Of a stretch of DNA of 64,000 nt, positions 49,148 through 58,124 are shown piece by piece. Each line of letters opens with the position of its first letter. Position 1 is the stretch's first letter. The notes under the pieces are model-generated. The model had not been told where the DNA came from, searched no databases, and saw only the letters and a list, made by a program, of their open reading frames with translations. The stretch is from Candidatus Mcinerneyibacterium aminivorans (GTDB taxonomy: Bacteria > Macinerneyibacteriota > Macinerneyibacteria > Macinerneyibacteriales > Macinerneyibacteriaceae): contig VSIX01000003.1 in NCBI GenBank assembly GCA_008086245.1, forward strand, positions 1 to 64,000, read 5' to 3'. Position numbers and translations under genes: made by a program.

Positions 49148-49534
49148 ATGTTATTAAAAATTGTACAAAATATTAACAGTGTTGAGCCAAACGGTTTTAA
49201 AGTTGCCCTCAATGGAATAATAACAGTATTTATAGGGTTGATTTTGATAGCTTTTTCAATTTGGCTTTTTAATGTAATTTTTAAATATTTTGGAAATAGA
49301 AAAAAAGAAGATATAAAAATACCCGGCAAAGGGATGGATGTTTCCAAAGCACAGGAAAAAATACATATAAAGAAGAAAAAGGTAGATGATGATACTCTTA
49401 TTGCAATAGCAACCGCACTGGAACTGTATCAGAGATTACATATTGAAACCCTTCAGAGTAAGATTACCTTTAAAAGTGGAAAACAGAAATCAAACTGGAA
49501 GCTGGGCTATAAAGTTGGACACAGAGATAATTAA
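49148..49534 (+). CDS. OadG-like delta subunit of the decarboxylase
   Basis: A 128-residue protein with one transmembrane helix (about residues 18-41) and a charged cytoplasmic part. Position between the carboxyltransferase and the biotin carrier, and size, match the OadG/MmdD small membrane subunit that assembles the decarboxylase complex. The sequence itself is poorly conserved, so the assignment rests on architecture and context. The segment DTLIAIATALELYQR in the middle is typical of the family in anaerobes. Confidence 0.78.
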   Translation: MLLKIVQNINSVEPNGFKVALNGIITVFIGLILIAFSIWLFNVIFKYFGNRKKEDIKIPGKGMDVSKAQEKIHIKKKKVDDDTLIAIATALELYQRLHIETLQSKITFKSGKQKSNWKLGYKVGHRDN

Positions 49535-49543
49535 GGAGGACAA

Positions 49544-49978
49544 ATGAAAGACATAGTATTAGAAATTAATGGTAAAGAATATAAAGTAAAGATAAATTCT
49601 TTTGGATCGGAAAAAGCAAAGCTTACTGTTAACGGAGAAGAATATGAAGTAGGACTAAAAGACCTTGGTATAAGAGAGATTTCGGAAGTGGAGTCAAGAC
49701 CAAGGCCTAAACCAAAAGCAAAGAAAAATGAGCAAAAAGCAAAGAAGCCCGATTCGACACCAAGTTCCAAAAAAGTTAAAGCTCCCCTTCCAGGTCTAAT
49801 TCTTGAAATACAGGTAAAAGAAGGAGATGAAGTAAAAGCTGGACAGGATATTCTGGTTATGGAAGCAATGAAAATGGAAAATGAAATTCAATCTAATCAG
49901 AGCGGTATAGTAAAGTCTATAAAGGTAGAAGAGGGCGACAATGTTTATGAAGGTGACGTATTAATAGAACTTGAATAA
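49544..49978 (+). CDS. mmdC: Biotin carrier (gamma) subunit of the decarboxylase
   Basis: A 144-residue biotin carrier protein. Its C-terminal biotinyl domain has the attachment site EAMKM with Lys110. The N-terminal half is a small beta domain, and the two are joined by a flexible Pro/Lys-rich linker (about residues 52-80) that lets the biotin swing between the alpha and beta subunits. It is 15 bp before the beta-subunit gene, which has the Shine-Dalgarno ggagggt. Confidence 0.94.
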   Translation: MKDIVLEINGKEYKVKINSFGSEKAKLTVNGEEYEVGLKDLGIREISEVESRPRPKPKAKKNEQKAKKPDSTPSSKKVKAPLPGLILEIQVKEGDEVKAGQDILVMEAMKMENEIQSNQSGIVKSIKVEEGDNVYEGDVLIELE

Positions 49979-49993
49979 TTTGGAGGGTAAATA

Positions 49994-51127
49994 ATGGATA
50001 TATTAATTAATGTAATAAATCGAACAGGCTTCGCTGAAATGCAGCTTGGTAATGTAATAATGGTGGTTATAGGCCTTATTGCTATTTATCTTGCTATTGC
50101 AAAAAAATACGAACCTTTATTGTTGCTTCCAATTGGATTTGGTATAATTTTAGGCAATATTGCATACCCCGAAGGATTACCACTTGGAGTTTATGATGAG
50201 GGTAGTGTCTTTAGTATAATTTATATGCTTGTTAGGGAGGGAGTATTACCTCCTTTGATATTTTTAGGAATTGGAGCAATTACCGATTTTTCAACTTTAA
50301 TATCAAATCCGAAATCTGTACTTCTGGGAGCAGCTGCTCAGGTTGGTATTTTTACAACTTATCTGGGAGCACTTGCACTTGGTTTTAGCGGGAAAGCTGC
50401 AGCTTCTATAGGAATTATCGGCGGTGCAGATGGCCCTACATCGATATTTTTATCTTCACAGCTTGCTCCGGAACTTCTCGGTCCGATTGCAATAGCAGCC
50501 TATTCATATATGGCTCTTGTACCCGTTATTCAGCCGCCATTTATGAAATTGTTAACAACCAAAAAAGAGCGGGTTATTAGAATGAAACCTCCAAGAAAGG
50601 TTTCTAAAATAGAAAGAATAGCATTTCCGATAATGGCAGTATTAATAGCTACATTAATTGCTCCAGGAGCATTGCCACTTGTAGGAATGCTTATGTTTGG
50701 TAATTTGCTTAAAGAATCCGGAGTAACAGATAGATTAGCTAAAACAGCAGGAAATGCATTGCTGGATATAGCAACTATTCTCCTGGGATTTGCAGTTGGG
50801 GCAAGTACTCAGGCTGATAAATTTTTAAGGGTTACTTCTTTGAAGATATTTGGTCTCGGGGTTCTGGCTTTTTCAATAGCAACAATCTGCGGACTTCTGT
50901 TTGCAAAACTCATGAATTTTTTCATGAAGGATAAAATAAATCCACTGATTGGTGCTGCTGGTGTATCTGCTGTACCGGACTCAGCGAGAGTAGTTCAGCA
51001 TTTTGCACGCAAATATGATAAGGATAATCATTTATTGATGCATGCTATGGCTCCAAATGTAAGTGGGGTTATCGGTTCTGCAATTGCTGCCGGTGTTTTC
51101 TTAACATTATTCAGAGGATTAATTTAA
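49994..51127 (+). CDS. mmdB: Na+-translocating decarboxylase beta subunit
   Basis: A 377-residue polytopic membrane subunit of the OadB/MmdB/GcdB family that decarboxylates carboxybiotin and moves Na+ out of the cell. The functional motif GIIGGADGPTSIFLSSQLAP, including the essential Asp of GGADGP, is intact, and about nine or ten helices are present. The family is dedicated to Na+ transport, so this gene is the best evidence for a sodium circuit in this organism. It ends 13 bp before a terminator. Confidence 0.95.
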   Translation: MDILINVINRTGFAEMQLGNVIMVVIGLIAIYLAIAKKYEPLLLLPIGFGIILGNIAYPEGLPLGVYDEGSVFSIIYMLVREGVLPPLIFLGIGAITDFSTLISNPKSVLLGAAAQVGIFTTYLGALALGFSGKAAASIGIIGGADGPTSIFLSSQLAPELLGPIAIAAYSYMALVPVIQPPFMKLLTTKKERVIRMKPPRKVSKIERIAFPIMAVLIATLIAPGALPLVGMLMFGNLLKESGVTDRLAKTAGNALLDIATILLGFAVGASTQADKFLRVTSLKIFGLGVLAFSIATICGLLFAKLMNFFMKDKINPLIGAAGVSAVPDSARVVQHFARKYDKDNHLLMHAMAPNVSGVIGSAIAAGVFLTLFRGLI

Positions 51128-51140
51128 TATAAATAAGATA

Positions 51141-51172
51141 AAAGGATGGAGAGTATTCTCCATCCTTTTTTA
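51141..51172 (+). terminator. Rho-independent terminator after mmdB
   Basis: 12-bp perfect arms (51141-51152 and 51157-51168), 4-nt loop, and a run of six T overlapping the end of the stem. It closes the propionate and decarboxylase operon. Confidence 0.9.
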
Positions 51173-51284
51173 TCAAATTAAATTATATAGATTTGTTGGT
51201 TACAATTTAATTTATTAATCAAGAGTATATTCCTGGTTATCAATCAATAATATATATTATTACTTAATAAGGAGGTTTATTTCC

Positions 51285-51704
51285 ATGAAGTCTGACCGAA
51301 TTAAAATTTATGAAAAAAACATCGCGGCGGATGATTTTATAGATTTGAGAAAAGAAGTAGGCTGGAATTGTGTAGAAAAAAAATATATAAAACATGCTTT
51401 AAAAAACAATTTATTTTCTGTACATGCAAGAATTGGAAATAGAATAGTGGGTTACGGTAGGGTTATTGGGGATAATGGTTTTACCTTCTATATTCAGGAT
51501 ATGATGATTAGACCTGATTATCAGAAAAAGGGTATAGGAAGAAAACTGATGATTAGAATAATGGACTATTTGAAAAAAAACTGTCCAAAGGGAACAATGA
51601 TTTGCTTGATGGCTGCTAAAGGAAAAGAAGGGTTTTATAAAAAATTTGGGTTCAATGAAAGACCTAATGAAGATTACGGTCCAGGCATGATTAAATTACT
51701 TTAA
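51285..51704 (+). CDS. GNAT-family N-acetyltransferase
   Basis: A 139-residue GNAT-fold protein. The acetyl-CoA-binding loop is PDYQKKGIGRKLM, preceded by the strand FYIQDMMI, and the C-terminal strand GFYKKFGFNERP follows the family pattern. The substrate is unknown. It has its own leader and a very strong Shine-Dalgarno (aaggaggtt), and stands alone between the decarboxylase operon and the aldolase gene. Confidence 0.87.
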   Translation: MKSDRIKIYEKNIAADDFIDLRKEVGWNCVEKKYIKHALKNNLFSVHARIGNRIVGYGRVIGDNGFTFYIQDMMIRPDYQKKGIGRKLMIRIMDYLKKNCPKGTMICLMAAKGKEGFYKKFGFNERPNEDYGPGMIKLL

Positions 51705-51843
51705 AATTTATAAACGATTTTAGAGCAGTAATAATACGATCAAAAATAAAATTAAAAAATAATATTATAATAAACAAACAAAATATTTAAATATTTTTAA
51801 AATAATGATACTAAATCAAAATTTTTATTCTTCATTTTTAATT

Positions 51844-51901
51844 GAAAAGTCAGCATTGCTGACTTTTCCCGGCTTGATGAATTATTTATCTTTATTATAA
51901 T
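51844..51901 (+). promoter_or_regulatory. Palindrome and promoter upstream of class I aldolase
   Basis: An 11-bp perfect inverted repeat (51844-51854 and 51858-51868, 3-nt spacer) is followed directly by TTGATG (51874-51879), a 16-bp spacer and TATAAT (51896-51901). The palindrome has no T run after it, so it is more likely an operator or activator site than a terminator for the GNAT gene. The aldolase ATG is 43 bp after the -10. Confidence 0.6.
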
Positions 51902-51943
51902 GTATTATAAGTGTTTTTCTCTATAAAAACTAAAGGAGGCTTT

Positions 51944-52993
51944 ATGGACAAAAAGTTATTAGATTTATTGAAAGATGAAAAAGAGTATCTACTCGAACAT
52001 GAATGTAAAACAATTCCAAAAAAAAATTTACACCTTCCGGGACCGGATTTTATCGATCGTGTGGTAACAAATACTGATAGGAAACCGGCCGTACAGAAGA
52101 ATCTTCAAGCAATCTTTGATCATGGGAGATTAGGTGGAACCGGATATTTATCACTTCTACCTGTGGACCAGGGAATTGAACATTCAGCCGGTGCTTCTTT
52201 TGCTCCAAACCCTATTTATTTTGATCCCGAAAATATTGTTAAGCTTGCTATTGAAGGGGGCTGTAATGCTGTTGCTTCTACTCTTGGTGTGCTGGGGTCT
52301 GTATCAAAAAAATATGCTCATAAAATTCCTTTTTTGGTAAAGTTAAATCATAATGAACTTTTAAGCTATCCCAATGATTATGATCAGATACTTTTTTCCA
52401 GTGTTGACCAGGCATTCAATCTTGGAGCAGCTGCCGTAGGAGCAACAATTTACTATGGCTCAAAAGAAAGTAACAGACAGATACAGGAAATAGCAAGGGC
52501 TTTCGAATATGCACATGAGCTTGGAATGGTAACAGTGCTCTGGGCTTACTTAAGGAATATGGAGTTTAAGCGTGATAAAGACTATCATAAATCTGCTGAT
52601 TTAACCGGTCAGGCAAATCACCTAGCTGCAACTATAGAAGCAGATATTGTAAAACAGAAACAACCAGAAAACAATGGAGGATATAACGCTATAGATTTTG
52701 GTAAAACACACAGAAAGGTTTATGAGGAATTGACAAGCGATCATCCAATTGATTTGACCAGATATCAGGTTGCAAACTGCTATATGGGGAGAGTGGGTTT
52801 AATAAATTCCGGCGGTGCATCAGGAGATAACGATATGCAGCAGGTAATTAGAACTGCTATAATTAATAAGAGAGCAGGGGGAATGGGGCTTATTACCGGA
52901 AGAAAATCTTTTCAAAAGCCCATGAAAGATGGAATTAAAATTTTAAATGCAATTCAGGATGTATATAAATCTGATGAAATTACTGTAGCATAA
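51944..52993 (+). CDS. Class I fructose-bisphosphate aldolase
   Basis: A 349-residue Schiff-base aldolase of the archaeal/DhnA type (FbaB), which cleaves fructose 1,6-bisphosphate in glycolysis or runs in reverse in gluconeogenesis. Signatures are [13 protein letters not shown], where the Asp and phosphate-binding residues lie, [14 protein letters not shown] with the lysine of the barrel, and [14 protein letters not shown] near the end with the phosphate-binding loop. I chose the ATG at 51944 (Shine-Dalgarno aaaggagg); an earlier in-frame GTG at 51911 adds 11 residues with no support. A terminator follows the gene. Confidence 0.9.
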   Translation: MDKKLLDLLKDEKEYLLEHECKTIPKKNLHLPGPDFIDRVVTNTDRKPAVQKNLQAIFDHGRLGGTGYLSLLPVDQGIEHSAGASFAPNPIYFDPENIVKLAIEGGCNAVASTLGVLGSVSKKYAHKIPFLVKLNHNELLSYPNDYDQILFSSVDQAFNLGAAAVGATIYYGSKESNRQIQEIARAFEYAHELGMVTVLWAYLRNMEFKRDKDYHKSADLTGQANHLAATIEADIVKQKQPENNGGYNAIDFGKTHRKVYEELTSDHPIDLTRYQVANCYMGRVGLINSGGASGDNDMQQVIRTAIINKRAGGMGLITGRKSFQKPMKDGIKILNAIQDVYKSDEITVA

Positions 52994-52995
52994 AT

Positions 52996-53023
52996 AAAAA
53001 GCCCTGCATTTCAGGGCTTTTTA
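52996..53023 (+). terminator. Rho-independent terminator after the aldolase gene
   Basis: 11-bp arms (52996-53006 and 53012-53022), 5-nt loop and T-rich tail. The arms carry A and T runs, so it may act in both directions. Confidence 0.9.
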
Positions 53024-53125
53024 TTTTTTAAATATTGAAAAAATTATATATTTATTGAACTTAATTCTTTAAAAATATTATTATTAAATTATAATAGAAA
53101 TGGACTTTTATTTGATAGGAGAAAT

Positions 53126-54989
53126 ATGGAAATCAATAAAGTGGTAAAAGCAAGAAATTTGAAAAGCATTAGAGAGATGATTGACCAGCTTGATGATGAT
53201 AGGATGAACAAACCCGCTCTTACTATGCTTGAAAATGGTAAATATAGAAGCCTATCATATGGGGAAATGCAGAAAAAAATAAGGTTTCTGGCCAATGCTT
53301 TATTAAAAATCGGTATCAGAAAAGGGGATCATATTGGTTTAATTTCAGAAAACAGGAATAAATGGATAATAACATATCTGGCCGTTACTTATATAGGTGC
53401 TATTATTGTACCTTTTGATAAGGAGCTTCATCAGGATGAGTTAACCCATATTATAAGATCCAGTGATGTTAAGTATATGTTTTCTTCAAAATCCTATTTG
53501 AAGAAAATTAAAAAAGCATTCGAATTTAACAAAAATATAAAGAAGATAATTTTGTTTGATTTTCATGATATTCTGAATCATAAAAAAAGTATTTCGGTAA
53601 TAAAAAAAATTCTGAAAAAAGATAATTCGGTATCCATGGATTATAAAAAGGAATGGAAAAATTTAACAATGAAGGAATCAAAAAAGGATACTCCTTTCAT
53701 GGAATTTGAATATTTACATATAGATTCATTATTTTTACTTGGAAATATTATGTCAAAAAATAACGAAAATCTCTATGAAAATGTGGATGTAGATAAAGAG
53801 GAAATTGCTGCAATAATCTATACTTCAGGAACTACCGGCCTTCCTAAGGGAGTTATGCTCACGCACAGGAATCTGGTTTCTAATGGTGATGCAATACAGC
53901 AAACAACAGAAACTTATCCCGATGATAACTGGATCATTATTTTGCCTCTACATCACACATTTCCAGCTATAGCCGGAATATTCGTGCCCATTTTAACCTA
54001 TGCGAATATTACAACTGTTGCAACGATAAGATCGGATGTTATGATTAAGACTATGAGAGAAACGGAAGTATCAATTTTTCCAACAGTTCCTGTAATCGTT
54101 GAAAAAATGTATAAGAAAATTTTATCAAATGTTCGAATGGAACCTTTTTTTAAAAGAATTTTATTTCATATAATGTTTTTTATCTCTTTTTTTCTGTATA
54201 AAACATTTGATATAAGAGTAGGGAAATATTTGTTCAGTTCCATACATGATAAACTGGGAATGAATAATTTTAGATTTTTCATTGTCGGTGGCGGAAAGCA
54301 GTCCCCCGATATAATAGATAGATGGAATGGCGGCATTGGGTATAAATGTATATGAAGGATATGGACTTACAGAAACTTCCCCTGTGGTTGCTACCGGCAA
54401 TCCAGTTCATCATAAGGTAGGTTCTGTGGGATTACCTCTGGTTAATGTAGATGTAAAGATTGAAAATCCAGATGAAGAGGGAAATGGAGAAGTTCTTGTT
54501 AAAGGAGAAAGTGTAATGAAGGGTTACTACAAGTTACCTGAAAAAACAGAGGAAGTCTTGGATGATGAAGGATGGTTTCATACTGGAGATATCGGTTATA
54601 TAGATGATGAAGGATATTTATTTATTACGGGACGTTTAAAGAATGTAATAGTAAATAAGAGCGGCAAAAATATCTATCCGGAAGAAATTGAAAATAAGAT
54701 ATTAAAAAGTGAATATGTAGATGAAGTAGTTGTTATAAGCCAAAAAGATGAAGATAAAAACGAATATCCATATGCAGTTATACATCCAAACATGGAAGCA
54801 ATTTCTTCTCTGGAAACAGAAAAAAATAAAACATACAGCAATGAAGATATAAAAAATTTAATAGGAAAAGAAATGGCAAAAGCTATAGAAAAACTTCCCT
54901 ATTACAAAAAGCCTTCTGGTTTTGAAATAAGCTATGAGGAACTTTCAAAAACATCAACAAATAAAGTGAAGAGATATCTGTATGAATAA
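53126..54989 (+). pseudogene. Long-chain acyl-CoA synthetase (AMP-forming), split by a frameshift
   Basis: Two frames together encode one AMP-dependent long-chain fatty acid:CoA ligase. The first (53126-54355) has the N-terminal domain and the AMP/P-loop motif YTSGTTGLPKGVM, and ends in RFFIVGGGKQSPDIIDRW plus a few unrelated codons. The second (54327-54989) continues with ALGINVYEGYGLTETSPV and carries the adenylate signature DEGWFHTGDIGYIDDEG and the C-terminal lid. The reading frame changes by +1 at about 54326, consistent with one extra base (for example in ggaatgg). No second-gene Shine-Dalgarno is clear. It may be a true pseudogene, a sequencing error, or two translationally coupled halves. 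Confidence 0.88.
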
Positions 54990-55059
54990 ATAATTATTTA
55001 TTATATCTTTTTCAGATAAAATATTTAATTTAAATTCGTAAAAAATTTTCAAAATAGGG

Positions 55060-55121
55060 TTGACACTTATTAAAATATACTATATATTGTAGGGGTAGGC
55101 ACAATTAAAACTATATATTGT
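55060..55121 (+). promoter_or_regulatory. Promoter with paired NrdR boxes upstream of nrdD
   Basis: A perfect -35 TTGACA (55060-55065) and a -10 TATATT (55083-55088) at 17-bp spacing. Two identical ACTATATATTGT boxes (55079-55090 and 55110-55121) match the NrdR consensus acaCwAtATaTwGtgt and are 31 bp apart, three helical turns, which is the known NrdR box spacing. Box 1 covers the -10, so NrdR binding should block transcription. No nrdR gene lies in the window. Confidence 0.85.
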
Positions 55122-55151
55122 GGTATTTGAATAAATTAAAAAGGAGGATTT

Positions 55152-57224
55152 ATGATTGAAAAAATTAAGAAAAGAAACGGGGAAGTTGTAGAATTTGAAC
55201 CTGCAAAGATTGAGGAAGCTATTTTTAAAGCTGCCAAATCGGTTGGTGGAAGTAATAGAACCCTTGCAAAATCTTTAACTGAAACAGTTGTTTCAGAATT
55301 AGAAGAGGAATTTAAAACGGAAATTCCTGATGTAGAATCAGTTCAGGATACAGTTGAAAAAGTTCTTATTGAAAACGGACATGCCAAAACTGCAAAGGCA
55401 TATATTATTTATAGAAAAGATAGAGAAGTTATCAGAGACACAAAAAAATTAATGCTTGATGTTGAGAAGACAATTGATGGCTATGTAGATATGAATGACT
55501 GGCGTGTAAATGAAAATTCTAATTCCGGTTATTCTTTTTCCGGACTTTTGATGCATACGGCTGGTTCTGTTCTAGCCAACTATTCTTTAAAAAAGGTTTA
55601 TACCGATGAAATATCTAATGCTCATCGTGAAGGAGATTTTCATATTCATGATTTAAGCATGGGTATAGCGGGATATTGTGCCGGATGGTCTTTACAGGAA
55701 CTGCTTGCTGAGGGGTTTAATGGAGTATCCGGAAAGGTAGAATCAAATCCTCCAAAACATCTTTCCACTGCTTTAATGCAGATGGTTAATTTTTTAGGAA
55801 CACTTCAAAATGAATGGGCAGGTGCACAGGCTTTTTCATCTTTTGATACCTATCTGGCTCCTTTTGTAAGAAAAGATAATCTTTCATATGATGATGTAAA
55901 GCAGGCTATTCAAATGTTTGTTTTTAATTTAAATGTTGCATCCAGGTGGGGAGGACAGACTCCTTTTACAAATATAACCCTTGACTGGACTGTTCCGGAG
56001 GATATGAAAGATAAAAATGTCGTTTTTGCCGGAAAGGCAATTGATGATAAATATGGCGATTATCAGGAAGAAATGGATATGATAAATAAAGCATTCTTAG
56101 AAGTAATGCTTGAGGGTGATGCTACCGGGAGGATTTTTACTTTTCCTATTCCAACTTATAATATTACCGAAGATTTTAACTGGGACTCCGAGAATGCAAA
56201 TCTGTTATTTGATATGACTGCTAAGTACGGGATACCATATTTTCAAAATTTTGTAAATAGCACCTTGAAACCAAGCGATGTAAGGTCAATGTGCTGTAGG
56301 CTCCAACTTGATTTAAGAGAACTTAAATCAAGAACGGGGGGACTCTTCGGCAGCGGAGAAAAGACCGGTAGTATAGGAGTTGTTACAATAAATCTTCCAA
56401 GAATTGGATATCTATCATCAACCAAAAATGAATTCTTTGGTAGGCTGGAATATCTAATGGACCTTGCAAAAGAGTCCCTGGAAACAAAGAGAAAAATTGT
56501 AAAACGAAATATGGAAAATGAATTGCTTCCTTATTCTAAAAGATATTTGGGATCGCTTGATGGTCATTTTAATACAATAGGCCTTGTGGGTATGAATGAA
56601 GCACTTCTTAATTTTATGAATGAAAATATTGGCTCAGATGAAGGAAAAGAGTTTGCCGAAGAAGTGCTAACATTTATGAGAAATAAAATAACCGATTATC
56701 AGGAAGAAACCGGACATATCTATAATCTTGAAGCCAGCCCAGCTGAAGGAACATCTTATAGACTGGCAAAAATTGATAAAGAAAAGCATCCAGATATCAT
56801 AACACAGGGAGAAGAAGAACCTTACTACACAAATTCATCACAGCTTCCTGTTCATTATACTGAGGATATCTTTGAGGTGCTGGAGAATCAGGATGATTTG
56901 CAGACAAAGTATAATGGCGGAACAGTCCTTCATATATTCCTGGGTGAGGATGGACCTGATAGAGAAGCTACAAAAAAACTTGTTAAAAAAGTTGCTCATT
57001 CATATTCACTTCCCTATTATACTATATCTCCAACATTTTCAGTTTGTGATGAACACGGATATTTTAAGGGTGAACAGGCTAAGTGTCCTGAATGTGGGAA
57101 AGCAACCGAGGTTTACAGCAGAGTAGTTGGTTATTATAGACCCGTTAAACTATGGAACAAGGGGAAAAAAGAAGAATTTAAGGAACGAAAAGAATTTAAC
57201 TTTGAAGAAACTGAGGCTAAATAG
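55152..57224 (+). CDS. nrdD: Anaerobic ribonucleoside-triphosphate reductase (class III)
   Basis: A 690-residue glycyl-radical enzyme that makes deoxyribonucleotides from ribonucleotides under strict anaerobiosis. The N-terminal ATP-cone (about residues 1-90) provides allosteric control. The catalytic core contains the expected MQMVNFLGTLQNEWAG-type segments, and the C terminus has a CPECG zinc site and the glycyl-radical motif RVVGYYRPV (Gly about 660). It is controlled by a paired NrdR box. A hairpin containing its stop codon separates it from nrdG. Confidence 0.95.
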   Translation: MIEKIKKRNGEVVEFEPAKIEEAIFKAAKSVGGSNRTLAKSLTETVVSELEEEFKTEIPDVESVQDTVEKVLIENGHAKTAKAYIIYRKDREVIRDTKKLMLDVEKTIDGYVDMNDWRVNENSNSGYSFSGLLMHTAGSVLANYSLKKVYTDEISNAHREGDFHIHDLSMGIAGYCAGWSLQELLAEGFNGVSGKVESNPPKHLSTALMQMVNFLGTLQNEWAGAQAFSSFDTYLAPFVRKDNLSYDDVKQAIQMFVFNLNVASRWGGQTPFTNITLDWTVPEDMKDKNVVFAGKAIDDKYGDYQEEMDMINKAFLEVMLEGDATGRIFTFPIPTYNITEDFNWDSENANLLFDMTAKYGIPYFQNFVNSTLKPSDVRSMCCRLQLDLRELKSRTGGLFGSGEKTGSIGVVTINLPRIGYLSSTKNEFFGRLEYLMDLAKESLETKRKIVKRNMENELLPYSKRYLGSLDGHFNTIGLVGMNEALLNFMNENIGSDEGKEFAEEVLTFMRNKITDYQEETGHIYNLEASPAEGTSYRLAKIDKEKHPDIITQGEEEPYYTNSSQLPVHYTEDIFEVLENQDDLQTKYNGGTVLHIFLGEDGPDREATKKLVKKVAHSYSLPYYTISPTFSVCDEHGYFKGEQAKCPECGKATEVYSRVVGYYRPVKLWNKGKKEEFKERKEFNFEETEAK

Positions 57225-57238
57225 CCTCGGTTTCTTTT
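57207..57238 (+). terminator. Hairpin overlapping the nrdD stop codon (attenuator)
   Basis: 12-bp arms (57207-57218 and 57223-57234, one G-T wobble) with a 4-nt loop and TTTT after it; the nrdD stop codon TAG (57222-57224) is in the structure. With nrdG starting 20 bp later this may limit nrdG expression relative to nrdD. Confidence 0.65.
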
Positions 57239-57257
57239 AATTTCTTGGAGAATTATT

Positions 57258-57944
57258 ATGATTGGAATGGTTGATTTAAAAGAGACTACACTAATTGATT
57301 TTCCGGGTAAAATTGCAGCTACTGTATTTACACAGGGTTGTAATTTTAATTGTGCATACTGTCATAATAAAATGCTTATAGGTCAAAATATTGAAGATGT
57401 AATTGATCTGGATTCATTTAGAGAGTTTATTCAAAAAAGAAAAAATTTCCTTGAAGGAATAGTTTTTACAGGAGGAGAACCTCTGTTATATAACGATCTT
57501 GGAAAAGTATTTAAAATTATTAAATCTGAGGGGTTAGATGTGAAACTGGATACAAACGGCTCTCAGCCAAAAAAATTAAAAGATTTACTTGATAAAGATC
57601 TTATAGATTATGTTGCAATGGATGTAAAGTCCGATTATAAGAATTATGAAAGTGTTATTGGCAGGGAGTTTGATCTTAGTAAAATAGAAAATTCGATAAA
57701 AATTATATCCTCTTCAAATATAGATTATGAATTTAGAACAACAGTTATCCCGGAAGTAACAACAATAAAAACAGTAAAAACTATATTAGAGGATATTCTT
57801 CCAGAAGATGTCAAAAAATATGCATTACAGAGATATCAGACGGTGGAGGGTTATATACAAATTGAACATACCAAAGAAGACTGGCAGGAATATATTGATG
57901 AATTCGGAAAATATGATTTCGTTGAGTTTCGGGGAAACTTTTAA
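57258..57944 (+). CDS. nrdG: Anaerobic ribonucleotide reductase activating protein
   Basis: A 228-residue radical SAM activase that installs the glycyl radical on NrdD. The cluster cysteines are Cys28, Cys32 and Cys35 (CNFNCAYC), after the typical opening KETTLIDFPGKIAATVFTQG. It is of the longer type seen with archaeal/clostridial NrdD. The gene follows nrdD by 33 bp, separated by the attenuator-like hairpin, and two inverted repeats lie after it. Confidence 0.93.
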   Translation: MIGMVDLKETTLIDFPGKIAATVFTQGCNFNCAYCHNKMLIGQNIEDVIDLDSFREFIQKRKNFLEGIVFTGGEPLLYNDLGKVFKIIKSEGLDVKLDTNGSQPKKLKDLLDKDLIDYVAMDVKSDYKNYESVIGREFDLSKIENSIKIISSSNIDYEFRTTVIPEVTTIKTVKTILEDILPEDVKKYALQRYQTVEGYIQIEHTKEDWQEYIDEFGKYDFVEFRGNF

Positions 57945-57946
57945 TT

Positions 57947-58007
57947 GTAAAATCCATAAATGGATTTTACAGAATCAGAACCAGAGAAAATCTCTTTGAG
58001 ATTTTCT
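57947..58007. repeat. Two inverted repeats downstream of nrdG
   Basis: The first has perfect 10-bp arms (57947-57956 and 57961-57970) with a 4-nt loop; the second has perfect 10-bp arms (57985-57994 and 57998-58007) with a 3-nt loop and core aaaatctc/gagatttt. Neither has a T run typical of terminators. The same core returns at 59500-59519. Confidence 0.7.
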
Positions 58008-58124
58008 AGAATAAGAATAAGTCTAAGATTAAAAAAATAAATAAGGAGTAAAAGATTTAATGAATATACAATAGGATTCTAATTAAAGTTAATAATTGAA
58101 TCCTTTTTGTTTTAAGGAAAATAT

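Noticed and set aside
57947-58007. tRNA or small RNA after nrdG
   Set aside because: The two hairpins do not form a cloverleaf and no promoter is visible; they are kept only as inverted repeats.
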